Source: Spirochaetota bacterium
GTDB taxonomy: Bacteria > Spirochaetota > UBA4802 > UB4802
Assembly: GCA_026414805.1 (NCBI GenBank)
Contig: JAOAIH010000007.1
Location: 1-39,743 of the forward strand
Direction of reading: 5' to 3'
Length of the DNA stretch: 39,743 bases
The translations under genes were made by a program, and so were the position numbers. The notes under the pieces are model-generated. The model saw only the letters and a program-made list of their open reading frames with translations, had not been told where the DNA came from and ran no database searches. How positions within the stretch are numbered: the first letter of the stretch is position 1; each line of letters begins with the position of its first letter. This document shows positions 6,580 to 14,882 of this stretch, piece by piece.

Positions 6580-8942
6580 CTAAACCACAATGCATTTATT
6601 GAAAAAGCAATCCGTGTGCTCATGCCAATTACCATTACTATGCAAAGCATCCCTATAGTATAGATTATGGTTACTATCTGCCTATCTTTAATCATTGAGT
6701 TAAGTCTTTCAGCATACTGCATCAATGGTGAAGAATATGGTGATTTTACAACAAGTGTAGTATAACTTGGTGTACTCCATTTATAAAATGCCCTTCCATT
6801 TTGATAGTATACATAACGCATTCGTGCAGTTATGGTATATTCACCGGGTTTTATATTTGTAAGCATTATTTCATTAGTGGGATGAGTGATAACAAAAGGG
6901 GGTACTTCTTTTTTGGATGAAACGACAACTGAATATCCTTTAACCTGTGATGCGATGATATATTTTGGTACTAAGGTAAATTTAAAAAATGGAGCTGCAT
7001 ATATTTCTTTAAACGGTATATTAAACATCACAACAGGATAATATAGTTTTAGTGCACCTGGACCCTTTTCAGGTAACACTTCTTGTTGCGGTTCTCCTTT
7101 TGCTAATTTTTCGTAATATGCTGCATCTGCCTTGCCTACATCCCCAATTACTATCTCATATGTGGCCATCCTACCTTTCATATCCGTCATATCAACAGGT
7201 CGAATACTGAAAAAATATCTTCCTTTTTGGAGGCTTTCAAGAGTTACTGAATCACCAGTTGTAAATGTAGTTGGTTCAACTATAGTATCTTTGGCAATAG
7301 AATAATAAAATCCTTTCAACCTTTCTTTCTGTTCAACCGTCCACTGCAACACCGCAACGGGATTATCAACCTGAGTAGCTTCAGGATGTGTTGGTGAACT
7401 CACTGTAGGCATTGGTAATGGAGTACTAGAAACCATCAAAGGATAATGAATAGTTCGGCTGTAATTTCCTGCCTTATCAATTGCACGAATATGAAAATAT
7501 GTTATACCATCTTTCAAATCAGGAATAACATATTTACGAATTGGTCCTTCAACATTTTGTACTGTGGGATCAAATGTTGGCAAGTCATTATAAATAACAG
7601 CATACCCCGCTATGCCAGATTCATCAATTGGGGTATCCCACTCAATGATAGCATTTGTTTGCCGTGTCCATACGTTTTCAGGATGTGTTCGCGAATAAAC
7701 CTTTGGGGGTAAAACTGAAATATCAGAAAATTTTGCAATAAGTCGCTGATTGCTATTCCAGAAAAGCAATGTCTGTTTATTGATAATTACCGGAAACTGA
7801 TCATACGATGCCACATTTGCATCTGAAATTCTTACTGCATCTGAAAGGGAGCCATCAACCAAAGAAAACTTTTTACCAAAGACAGCCTGGTAACGTTCTC
7901 GCATATCATGCCATACAATGAGCAGTTCATCTTCTGAAGGGGCCACCACACGGGGACTATAGCAGTCAATTTCTGCCCGTGTAATTATAATTGGCTGTTG
8001 ATCCCATTCTTTTCCCTTATTATATCCTCGTATAAGTCTCACTTCCCAGTGCTTCTGTTCATTATTCATATATACACAGTAAAGCACATCTTTATATAAA
8101 TACACATACGGAGAAGAATCATTTGCCGGGCTTGTAGTTATCCTTTTGGGAGTAGAAAAACTCTTACCACCATTGTGAGAATATACAAAGAACAAATCAT
8201 CAGATAATATACCTGCAGATAATAACTTTGCCTGAAAAACAATATATATTGAATCACCTTCAAATGCAATAGCAGGGAAGAATATACCCCTATATTCAGT
8301 TGTAATATCAGCAATAGTATCTATTCTTGTAAATTGCAGTTCATCTGGCGAAAAGGCATGATAAAGGGTAAGCCTGCCTTCAACCGAACCATGGTAAAAC
8401 AAATGTAACCCACCACTGTTATCATAGAAAACCTCGGACAGCATCGACTCATCCGTTAAAAGTGACAGTGCAACAGGTTTACCCCCCCCCCCCCCAAAAT
8501 CATTTGAAATTGTTAGAAAAATTTTACTTTTACTATCTACCAGGTTATGCCATGTGCATGCAATATGACCGTTATTTGATATTGCAACATGGGGTCTAAC
8601 AGCTACAGCAGGATCAATATCAGATAATTTATATGGTGGTAAAAAATCTTTGCCACCATTGAGTGAAAGTATTATATATATGCCGTGTTCATTTTTTTCA
8701 GAGCCTTCAAAAACTACAGCAACTACATTACCCTTGGCTACTGCAAAAGGTGATTTTATATTTAACGTATATGGTGTAATAACAACGCTTCGTTCCCAAC
8801 CTACTGGATATGTTACCACCTCTTCATAAAAGAGGTGGTAACCTGCATAGATGCATATACTAATAATTCCTGCCCATACAATATAACGCACGCGTGGGAA
8901 ACGAAATGCCAGTTCAAAAATATAGACTGAAAGCTTATTCAT
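6561..8942 (-). CDS. Membrane-anchored Asp-box (BNR) and FN3-like surface protein with a G14 tract
   Basis: A 793-residue protein with a hydrophobic segment near residues 19-37 and another near 755-775, so most of it should face the periplasm or outside. Residues about 90-400 hold Asp-box loops of the sialidase-type propeller (SLNGGKDF, SHNGGKSF, and SNDFGGGGG, where glycines replace the usual residues). Residues about 425-640 hold two FN3-like repeats, each starting with a THPE signature and containing a WD or WT strand. I do not see the FRIP arginine motif, so sialidase activity is not supported; binding or scaffolding is more likely. The glycine run at about residues 150-154 is encoded by 14 consecutive G. 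AGGAG lies only one base before the ATG, so the start is not secure. It follows the acyl-CoA ligase gene by 18 nt. Confidence 0.75.
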   Translation of the reverse strand: MNKLSVYIFELAFRFPRVRYIVWAGIISICIYAGYHLFYEEVVTYPVGWERSVVITPYTLNIKSPFAVAKGNVVAVVFEGSEKNEHGIYIILSLNGGKDFLPPYKLSDIDPAVAVRPHVAISNNGHIACTWHNLVDSKSKIFLTISNDFGGGGGKPVALSLLTDESMLSEVFYDNSGGLHLFYHGSVEGRLTLYHAFSPDELQFTRIDTIADITTEYRGIFFPAIAFEGDSIYIVFQAKLLSAGILSDDLFFVYSHNGGKSFSTPKRITTSPANDSSPYVYLYKDVLYCVYMNNEQKHWEVRLIRGYNKGKEWDQQPIIITRAEIDCYSPRVVAPSEDELLIVWHDMRERYQAVFGKKFSLVDGSLSDAVRISDANVASYDQFPVIINKQTLLFWNSNQRLIAKFSDISVLPPKVYSRTHPENVWTRQTNAIIEWDTPIDESGIAGYAVIYNDLPTFDPTVQNVEGPIRKYVIPDLKDGITYFHIRAIDKAGNYSRTIHYPLMVSSTPLPMPTVSSPTHPEATQVDNPVAVLQWTVEQKERLKGFYYSIAKDTIVEPTTFTTGDSVTLESLQKGRYFFSIRPVDMTDMKGRMATYEIVIGDVGKADAAYYEKLAKGEPQQEVLPEKGPGALKLYYPVVMFNIPFKEIYAAPFFKFTLVPKYIIASQVKGYSVVVSSKKEVPPFVITHPTNEIMLTNIKPGEYTITARMRYVYYQNGRAFYKWSTPSYTTLVVKSPYSSPLMQYAERLNSMIKDRQIVTIIYTIGMLCIVMVIGMSTRIAFSINALWFRISRIF
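8482..8495 (-). repeat. G14 homopolymer inside a coding region (possible phase-variation tract)
   Basis: Fourteen C on the plus strand are fourteen G on the coding strand of the Asp-box protein. The tract is in frame at this length (four GGG codons plus GGT). A change of one or two bases would shift the frame about one fifth of the way into the gene. Such tracts are very rare in an AT-rich genome. Confidence 0.9.
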
Positions 8943-8960
8943 ACTCCTATTATCGGAAAA

Positions 8961-10679
8961 TTATCCTGCATATTCTCCACGGCTGCGTAATTTTTCCTTT
9001 TCTTCTTCTTCAAGCACATTGAATGCTATTTTCCCTACTTTAGTCTTTGGCAACTCATCCCTAAACTCAATTTCCCGTGGGCAACTCCATTTTATCAGAT
9101 GTTCTCTGCAATGTCCAATTAATTCTTCTGCAAGAGCATTGCCAATTTTATCCTTATACTCCGGTTTAACCACTATAAATGCTTTCACCCTTTCAACCTG
9201 GGATTTATCCGGTACTCCAATGACACACGCCTGGTCTACCGCCGGGTGTTTCCGCAATACATCCTCCACTTGCGACGGATACACATTGAATCCAGAAGAT
9301 TTTATCATCCTCTTTAAGCGCAATTTGAAATAGAAAAATCCATCCTCATCCATTGTCCCGATATCACCGGTATGAAGCCACACCATTCCATCATCATGTT
9401 TCTGCAGTGTTTTTGCAGTCTCTTCTGGCTGATTAAGATACCCAAGCATCACAGCAGGCCCCGCAATACATATTTCACCTTCTTCACCACACGGCGCTTC
9501 TTCAGTTGTTCCCTGTTTTACTATTTTTGCCATCATATCTGGGAAGGGTATGCCAATACTGCCTTCACGGTATTCATTCATGGGCATTGCCATAATTGCT
9601 GTAACAGCTTCGGTCAATCCATATCCTTCGCGCAATTTTACATTACCACCCTGCCGCGCTACTACCTTTTCAAACTCCTCTTTTACTACACGCGGCAATG
9701 TATCGGCCCCACTGAATGCAGCCTTGATACATGAAAGGTCTGCTGAGCCAAACACTTTGTTTTTACTTAAAGCTTCAAACAAAGTAGGAACACCAATAAG
9801 AAAATTTGGTTTTTTCTGTTTTATAAGTTTTGCAACAATAACAGGATCAAACTGCGGCACCAGTATGCTTTTGCCACCACCCATAAAGAAAGCATTGACA
9901 CATACTCCAAGCCCAAAACCATGAAATATAGGCAAAATAGCAAGTATACTATCGTCTTCACTCATCTTGCCCCATGCTGCAACCTGCATACCCTCGCTGA
10001 TAAAATTCATATTTGATAACATAATACCTTTTGGCATACCTGTTGTTCCGCCACTGTATAAAATAACTGCCATATCATCAGTTTTCATGTTGGATTTGGG
10101 GACAGAGCTTGTCTTTTTCATCATGTCGGTCCACCATACCACACGCGGGTCTTTGGGCACTTTTGGAATCTTTCTTCCTTTAGTGATGTAAAATCCAAAT
10201 GCTTTAAGAGCCGGCAAAAAATCTGAAATTTTAGTCAAGATAAGCGTTTTGCATGGCGTTTTATCCATTATTTCTTTAAAAGCACCATAAAATGCATCAA
10301 TAGTAAGTGCAAATTTACTATTGCTTATATTCAGGTAAAATTCAATTTCTTTTGGGGGCGATAGCGGGTGAATCATGCTTGCCACTGCCCCAATCTTATT
10401 AACAGCATAAAAGCATATAATCCCCTGTGGTGTTGTTGGCATAGAAATAGTAATTGTATCACCCTCTTTAAGCCCTAATGCATGCAGACCTTGAGCACAC
10501 TGATCAATAAGCTGAGCAAATTCTTTATATGTTGCAGTATACCCCATAAAGTCCCATGCTATAGCGTTGGGTTTTCGTTCTACTGTTTTCATTAAGGCTT
10601 CATACATGGTAACCTTAGGATAATCTAATGTATGAGGCACATCTCCATAAAACTTCAGCCATGGCTTTTTTTCGTACAT
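8961..10679 (-). CDS. Acyl-CoA ligase (AMP-forming, class I adenylate-forming family)
   Basis: It activates a carboxylic acid to its CoA thioester through an acyl-adenylate. The 572-residue protein has the phosphate-binding loop YSGGTTGMPKG (about residues 207-217), the GYGLTEA motif, the hinge region TGDIGTMDEDGFFYF, and the C-terminal Lys motif PKTKVGKI. I start it at the ATG at 10677-10679, which has AGGAGGT 6 nt upstream; a longer frame from 10757 has no such signal. Sequence style is that of medium- or long-chain acid ligases, but the substrate cannot be read from sequence. It lies 108 nt downstream of two dehydratase/reductase-type subunits on the same strand, so it probably supplies their CoA substrate or a related intermediate. 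Confidence 0.88.
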   Translation of the reverse strand: MYEKKPWLKFYGDVPHTLDYPKVTMYEALMKTVERKPNAIAWDFMGYTATYKEFAQLIDQCAQGLHALGLKEGDTITISMPTTPQGIICFYAVNKIGAVASMIHPLSPPKEIEFYLNISNSKFALTIDAFYGAFKEIMDKTPCKTLILTKISDFLPALKAFGFYITKGRKIPKVPKDPRVVWWTDMMKKTSSVPKSNMKTDDMAVILYSGGTTGMPKGIMLSNMNFISEGMQVAAWGKMSEDDSILAILPIFHGFGLGVCVNAFFMGGGKSILVPQFDPVIVAKLIKQKKPNFLIGVPTLFEALSKNKVFGSADLSCIKAAFSGADTLPRVVKEEFEKVVARQGGNVKLREGYGLTEAVTAIMAMPMNEYREGSIGIPFPDMMAKIVKQGTTEEAPCGEEGEICIAGPAVMLGYLNQPEETAKTLQKHDDGMVWLHTGDIGTMDEDGFFYFKLRLKRMIKSSGFNVYPSQVEDVLRKHPAVDQACVIGVPDKSQVERVKAFIVVKPEYKDKIGNALAEELIGHCREHLIKWSCPREIEFRDELPKTKVGKIAFNVLEEEEKEKLRSRGEYAG

Positions 10680-10787
10680 AGACAACCTCCTATGAAAATT
10701 TCTATAATTGTACAGACGCTTAATGCTGCATTTTTGGACAAAGGCATAATTACGCATGGCAAGCTACAGATGCATTGCAACATGGCT

Positions 10788-12020
10788 CTACCTTTTATTA
10801 TCCTTAATGATTTCCATAAAGGCTTCAATGCGGGTCAACACCTGCGCTTCGCTGAAATTGCGCTCATCTACCATATCTGCCTCTATAATGAGTGATGGGA
10901 TACCTCGTTCTTTCTGCACTATACGCTGTATATCATACTGTCCCAGCGAATATGGCTTGCAACTTCGGTTAGAATGCATTACAAGACCATCAACATCATA
11001 TTTATCAATCATGCCAATCACAGCCTTTGCCATCTGGTCTACTGAAATATTTAAGTAAATAGCTGTATATCCTTCAACCATACTCTTTAAAAAGTCATTT
11101 TCATCCAGGTACTCTAACTGTCTGCACCATGCAGTGGTATAGGTATCAGCTACCAGACATGCATCATGCGCAGCAAATGTATCCGAGAGCCATTTAGTCT
11201 TGTACCACACTGGAAGATTGTCCCATAGCAATCGGTATTTTTCATTGGGAATTGCACTTATACCATTGGCAATGCGCTCTTTCATTTCATTTAGCAATTC
11301 AGTATAGTAATCCACCACAATCTGAGTACCACGTAATGTCACAATCAGAGCTAAGTGGAAAAACGCATCAAATGCACTCATGGGAGCAGGCTTATGCATG
11401 GCTGTATCAAGTACCGCCTGCCACAACCGCTGCCCTGCAATAGAAAGCTTACCTACTTCTTTGGCCTTGTCGTAATCAAATTTTTTGCCGCAATGCTCTT
11501 CCAGAAAAGCAATATACTCAAGTATCTGTGCTCCTACATATTCCTTTGCTTCCTGAGTCATTTCACTGTGACAAAAGGGTGTGTCAAAGATAAACAGCGG
11601 CACATTGAAATAGCGCGCCTGTACCTCATACCATTTGAGCACCGTGCCACAGATATTATTGCAACATACTAAAAAATCTGGCTTTGGCAATCCACCAATT
11701 GGCCCGCCATTGATAGGTGCCGCAGCAATATCCGAGCGTGCATATGAACACAGGTCGCGGCAGTAGCCCATTTCTTCGGCTTTTTCGCATAGCTGTACTC
11801 CCATCTTGGATGCACCCACCATTGCACCATGATTTTCAGGATATACCGGAATAACATCCATAACCAAAAGAGGCTCAACAGGGCCACCGCTGGTAATCCA
11901 CGCAACCTTTTTATTGTTCTGCGCAGCCGTTTTTGCCTCTATATAGTAATTGGTCATTATTTCCTTCATCCGTTTTACGGATTTTATTCTATTGTCCTTT
12001 TTTTCCTGTGCATCTGACAT
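10788..12020 (-). CDS. 2-hydroxyacyl-CoA dehydratase / benzoyl-CoA reductase family subunit (BcrB/HgdA-like)
   Basis: A 410-residue member of the family whose two subunits share a [4Fe-4S]-dependent radical chemistry: ATP-driven one-electron reduction of an acyl-CoA thioester. Candidate cluster ligands are in the Cys-rich stretches GYCRDLCSYARSD and VCCNNICGT. The C-terminal HSNRSCKPYSLGQYD motif is typical of the BcrB-like branch. GAGGTGA precedes the ATG by about 4 nt. It lies 19 nt after the BcrC-like subunit and 108 nt before an acyl-CoA ligase. The ATP-hydrolysing activator (HgdC or BcrA/BcrD type) is not in this window. Whether the complex reduces an aryl-CoA or dehydrates a 2-hydroxyacyl-CoA is undecided. 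Confidence 0.85.
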   Translation of the reverse strand: MSDAQEKKDNRIKSVKRMKEIMTNYYIEAKTAAQNNKKVAWITSGGPVEPLLVMDVIPVYPENHGAMVGASKMGVQLCEKAEEMGYCRDLCSYARSDIAAAPINGGPIGGLPKPDFLVCCNNICGTVLKWYEVQARYFNVPLFIFDTPFCHSEMTQEAKEYVGAQILEYIAFLEEHCGKKFDYDKAKEVGKLSIAGQRLWQAVLDTAMHKPAPMSAFDAFFHLALIVTLRGTQIVVDYYTELLNEMKERIANGISAIPNEKYRLLWDNLPVWYKTKWLSDTFAAHDACLVADTYTTAWCRQLEYLDENDFLKSMVEGYTAIYLNISVDQMAKAVIGMIDKYDVDGLVMHSNRSCKPYSLGQYDIQRIVQKERGIPSLIIEADMVDERNFSEAQVLTRIEAFMEIIKDNKR

Positions 12021-12039
12021 AACTTCACCTCGCTAATAG

Positions 12040-13146
12040 TTAAATCATATCAATAAATGCTTCTAATCGCGTCTTCACTTGCCCCTCTGACGGCAACTGT
12101 TGTTCCAGTTCAAGCAGTATTGAAGGAACACCAATTTCATCCAGGGCCTGTTTTAAATATGGATAGTCAAACGAATGCGGGTCACAAAACTTAAGGTACA
12201 GGAATATCGCACCTTGCACATTATGCTTTTTAATCATCGCTTTTATGGTTTCCGCGCGCGTGTAATAATCACGGTGTTTTGCTGGGCAAATATTTCTTTC
12301 ATAGTACCTGTCGGCTATGGCCTGCAATGGCTCCTTATCAGTTGCTATCGCCCCCTCAAAATACCGTGAGCCAGTACACAAATCATCCCACACCACCACA
12401 CCACCTGAAGCTTCAATATAATCATAAATATCAGGATGATTGCAAATACCACCAATAAGCATTATGCGTTTTCGCGTTTCATTTTGTGGCGATAGCTCAA
12501 TGGAAGGGATCAATGCTTTTAAATGATCTACCAGTTCATCACGGTCAATAATCATTGCAGCCTTAATGAGCGCATTCATCTGGCTTCCTGTGAGAGAACT
12601 TTTATTGTCACTTTTCAACTGCCAAATATTCTTTAAAAGTGATCGTATTTCATTGTAAGTAGCAACTGCCTTCTTTAAATTATCATTGGTAATTTTTATT
12701 CCAAAGCCTTGCTCAAGCTCCTTGACAAATCGCACCAGAACATCGTACATATATTTGCGGGCACTTGCAGTGTTAAGCTTAACAGCCCATACCACGTCAA
12801 AGTGGTGCTTCATGCCAGTGTTAAGACGCCACACGTCGGACAGCCGCTGAATGGAATCACACGTATGGGGAAACACAGCGCCATCAACAAATGACAGCTT
12901 GCCTTGAAGCGCATCCTCTAACGCCCCTCGTACTAGCGAACAGCTGTACGCCTGAAGATGAGCATCAGCTTTTGAAATTGTTTCCACTTGCCCAAATATC
13001 CTGAAAGGGTGCATCCCTGCGGCATAAATTATTTCTTCGGGAGTATACGAACACATATATGCCAGCACAGGTTTGCTGGTTTTCTTTTTCAGGTTGGACA
13101 CATATTCATACGGATTGCCCAATTCAAAAAATTTTTTGTTATTCAT
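12040..13146 (-). CDS. 2-hydroxyacyl-CoA dehydratase / benzoyl-CoA reductase family subunit (BcrC/HgdB-like)
   Basis: The 368-residue second subunit of the same complex type. Family signatures are YMCSYTPEEIIYAAG near the N-terminus, VFPHTCDSIQRLSDVW, an internal LIGGICNHPDIYDYIE, and LKFCDPHSFDYPYLK near the C-terminus; the Cys residues in these are likely cluster ligands. I start it at the ATG at 13144-13146 with CAGGAG 6 nt upstream. A longer frame from 13194 would place its first codons inside the IclR operator and is unlikely. As first gene of the unit it is read from the TTGACA/TATATT promoter at 13212-13240. Together with the 10788 subunit and the ligase it forms the core of an inducible acyl-CoA pathway. 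Confidence 0.85.
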   Translation of the reverse strand: MNNKKFFELGNPYEYVSNLKKKTSKPVLAYMCSYTPEEIIYAAGMHPFRIFGQVETISKADAHLQAYSCSLVRGALEDALQGKLSFVDGAVFPHTCDSIQRLSDVWRLNTGMKHHFDVVWAVKLNTASARKYMYDVLVRFVKELEQGFGIKITNDNLKKAVATYNEIRSLLKNIWQLKSDNKSSLTGSQMNALIKAAMIIDRDELVDHLKALIPSIELSPQNETRKRIMLIGGICNHPDIYDYIEASGGVVVWDDLCTGSRYFEGAIATDKEPLQAIADRYYERNICPAKHRDYYTRAETIKAMIKKHNVQGAIFLYLKFCDPHSFDYPYLKQALDEIGVPSILLELEQQLPSEGQVKTRLEAFIDMI

Positions 13147-13170
13147 GAGATGCTCCTGAAAATGTAGTTG

Positions 13171-13205
13171 ACAATGTACGATATTATCGTACATTGTACG
13201 ATAAT
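13171..13205. promoter_or_regulatory. Three-half-site operator, probably for the adjacent IclR regulator
   Basis: ACAATGTACGAT (13171-13182) and ATCGTACATTGT (13186-13197) form a perfect 12-bp inverted repeat around ATT. The right arm overlaps a second perfect repeat, ATTATCGTAC (13183-13192) with GTACGATAAT (13196-13205). This makes three copies of a TGTACGAT-like half-site in alternating orientation. It covers the predicted transcription start of the dehydratase operon, which suits repression. Three-part sites are known for IclR-family regulators such as PcaU. Confidence 0.75.
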
Positions 13206-13211
13206 GTTTTC

Positions 13212-13240
13212 AATATAAATTTGTATATGTCTACTGTCAA
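13212..13240 (-). promoter_or_regulatory. Strong promoter of the acyl-CoA reductase/dehydratase operon
   Basis: On the minus strand a perfect TTGACA (13235-13240) is followed after 17 bp by TATATT (13212-13217). The predicted start is near 13205, at the edge of the operator. The leader to the ATG at 13146 is about 60 nt. Confidence 0.72.
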
Positions 13241-13268
13241 CACATTTTTGTTATATAGTATTACAATT

Positions 13269-14039
13269 ATGAAAATTAAAAAAGGAAAGCTAATCCAATC
13301 CATCACCAAAGCACACGATATTCTTTCTATGTTTGTGAATGATAAAAGGCCACTTGGCATTAGTGATTTTTCCAGACGACTGTCCCTGCCCAAAACAACT
13401 GTGCAGGGAATTGTTAACACACTCTGCCATCTGGGATATTTGGAAAAGGATCACCACAGCGGCAAATACCGCCTTGGCCCGTATGTATTCCAGTTAGGCA
13501 TGAAATATGCCACCAACCTTGACCTGGTTAGCATTGGCAGGGTATGGGCCGAACGGCTGTGTTTTCAGTTTAGGCAACCTGTAAACATTGGAATGCTGGT
13601 TGGGGATAAGGTGGTGGTAGTACTTCGCGTTGAGCCTGAAAACAGGTTTATGTCCTATCCACAGGCTGGTTCGGTCATCCCAACACATACCACTTGTATT
13701 GGCAAACTGCTCTGTGCGTATATGGATAAAAAGCGCCTTGACGAGATACTTGCAAGTTATGAATTTCAACCACTAACTAAAAACTCAATTACAACAGCCC
13801 AAGAATTTTTACAAGAACTTGAAAAAGTAAGATCAATGGGAATAAGTTTTGACAATCAGGAATCAGTGATGGGATTGGCTGGCATTGGCGGGCCAATATT
13901 CAATTATACTGGCCAGATTATCGCTGCATTTGCAATTACCGGAGATGCTGAATTTATCCTACACCATAAACAGGATATCATTCAGGCAGTACGTGACACA
14001 TCATTGCAATTATCGGTTCAATTGGGTTATAATCCATAA
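13269..14039 (+). CDS. IclR-family transcriptional regulator
   Basis: A 256-residue regulator with an N-terminal winged helix-turn-helix (about residues 12-75, including ISDFSRRLSLPKTTVQGIVN) and a C-terminal IclR effector domain (about 90-255, with SYPQAGSVIPTHTTCIGKLL and GLAGIGGPIF). Effector domains of this family bind small organic acids or their CoA esters. I choose the ATG at 13269 because the product then has the usual length and starts just before the helix-turn-helix; no clear Shine-Dalgarno sequence precedes it. A frame open from 13194 would run through the operator. It is divergent from the dehydratase operon and shares the operator, so it most likely controls that operon and itself. 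Confidence 0.88.
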   Translation: MKIKKGKLIQSITKAHDILSMFVNDKRPLGISDFSRRLSLPKTTVQGIVNTLCHLGYLEKDHHSGKYRLGPYVFQLGMKYATNLDLVSIGRVWAERLCFQFRQPVNIGMLVGDKVVVVLRVEPENRFMSYPQAGSVIPTHTTCIGKLLCAYMDKKRLDEILASYEFQPLTKNSITTAQEFLQELEKVRSMGISFDNQESVMGLAGIGGPIFNYTGQIIAAFAITGDAEFILHHKQDIIQAVRDTSLQLSVQLGYNP

Positions 14040-14064
14040 AAAATAAAAGGCATTACAAAAATAC

Positions 14065-14093
14065 TTGACGTTATAATGAATAATTAGTATATT
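14065..14093 (+). promoter_or_regulatory. Sigma-70-type promoter attached to a CIRCE element
   Basis: TTGACG (14065-14070) and TATATT (14088-14093) with an exact 17-bp spacer. Transcription should begin near 14100, inside the CIRCE element. Confidence 0.7.
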
Positions 14094-14097
14094 ATTA

Positions 14098-14124
14098 TTA
14101 GCACTTTATATTAAAGAGTGCTAA
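14098..14124. promoter_or_regulatory. CIRCE element (HrcA operator) without a heat-shock gene
   Basis: TTAGCACTT (14098-14106), a 9-bp spacer, and GAGTGCTAA (14116-14124). The consensus is TTAGCACTC-N9-GAGTGCTAA, so 17 of 18 arm bases match. CIRCE normally precedes groES-groEL or hrcA-grpE-dnaK, but none of these lies here. Confidence 0.85.
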
Positions 14125-14174
14125 TGCAACCTATAACAGAAACTATAGCTCCCATTGGGGGGCTATTTTTTTTT
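14100..14174 (+). ncRNA. Candidate short HrcA-controlled transcript
   Basis: The promoter at 14065 and the terminator at 14145 delimit an RNA of about 75 nt. It consists of the CIRCE stem, a short linker starting ATGCAACC, and the terminator hairpin. It could be a small regulatory RNA, a decoy or leader, or the remains of a lost heat-shock operon. The frame from the ATG at 14124 reads through the terminator into sequence antisense to the next gene and is not a convincing peptide. Confidence 0.4.
14145..14174 (+). terminator. Intrinsic terminator after the CIRCE unit
   Basis: ATAGC-T-CCC (14145-14153) pairs with GGG-G-GCTAT (14158-14166) including one G-T pair, with a four-base loop and a run of nine T. 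It points along the plus strand and would also stop read-through from iclR. Confidence 0.8.
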
Positions 14175-14706
14175 AAAATCCACCACCATACAGAGCTTCC
14201 TGGTAATTTACTAAATCAATTGCAAAGGCTTTTATTCGTGTTGCACGTTCGTCAATTACAGCTGCATAGGATGGGTCAATTTTTACAATAGCATTTTTTA
14301 ATAACTGGCAGTATCGTTGTGTATCGGGGAGCAATGTATCGGTGTAGTAGTAATAAAACTTCCACTTTTTATTACTTTTAGCTATTGTAGCCATATACTC
14401 TAGCATATATGCTGAGCGTAAAAGTCGCTCATAAATGTAGATGATATCTTTAGAATTTGAAGCATACTCCCCGGCAATATATGCATTAAAGGCGTCTGCT
14501 TTTTTACTATCTGCAGGTTGATTACTCCAAAAAGTGATATACACTATCTGTTGTATTTCATCATAACCAGCTGAAGCCTGCACTATATCCGCAGAAGTCT
14601 TTAAAATTGACCGCTGTGTTTCGTTGAAAATATATTCTAAATCAAGTGCATATCCAAACCTAACAAATACTAATAACAACACTATACTCAATACACTTTT
14701 TTTCAT
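14173..14706 (-). CDS. Exported protein of unknown function
   Basis: A 177-residue protein that begins MKKSVLSIVLLLVFVRFGYA, a typical signal peptide with cleavage near GYA-LD. The mature part is mostly helical in appearance and rich in Tyr, Lys and Ala, with no Cys at the signal site, so it should be a soluble periplasmic protein. I start it at the ATG at 14704-14706 behind AAGGAAAG; a longer frame from 14805 adds a second hydrophobic stretch and has no ribosome binding site. Its stop codon touches the T-run of the terminator from the opposite strand. I do not recognise a family. Confidence 0.65.
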   Translation of the reverse strand: MKKSVLSIVLLLVFVRFGYALDLEYIFNETQRSILKTSADIVQASAGYDEIQQIVYITFWSNQPADSKKADAFNAYIAGEYASNSKDIIYIYERLLRSAYMLEYMATIAKSNKKWKFYYYYTDTLLPDTQRYCQLLKNAIVKIDPSYAAVIDERATRIKAFAIDLVNYQEALYGGGF

Positions 14707-14882
14707 CTTCTTTCCTTCATCCTTATATAATGTTTTTTTTATTAGTAACAATACTATTATTATTGTAACAATCAACTGCTGTTTTTTGCATGAAAGTAAT
14801 AGCAACTCATTATATTTTTTTTAAATTGTGTCAATCATTAATGAGTATATGGAATGCTAATTGAACTTCTTCTCTTCTATTC

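Noticed and set aside
6561-8942. Sialidase (neuraminidase) assignment for the Asp-box protein
   Set aside because: Asp-box loops are present but the FRIP arginine motif is not seen. The neuB-like gene is 6 kb away and not in the same unit.
13147-13194. N-terminal extension of the BcrC-like subunit
   Set aside because: Its codons are the IclR operator itself, and the ATG at 13146 has a proper Shine-Dalgarno sequence.
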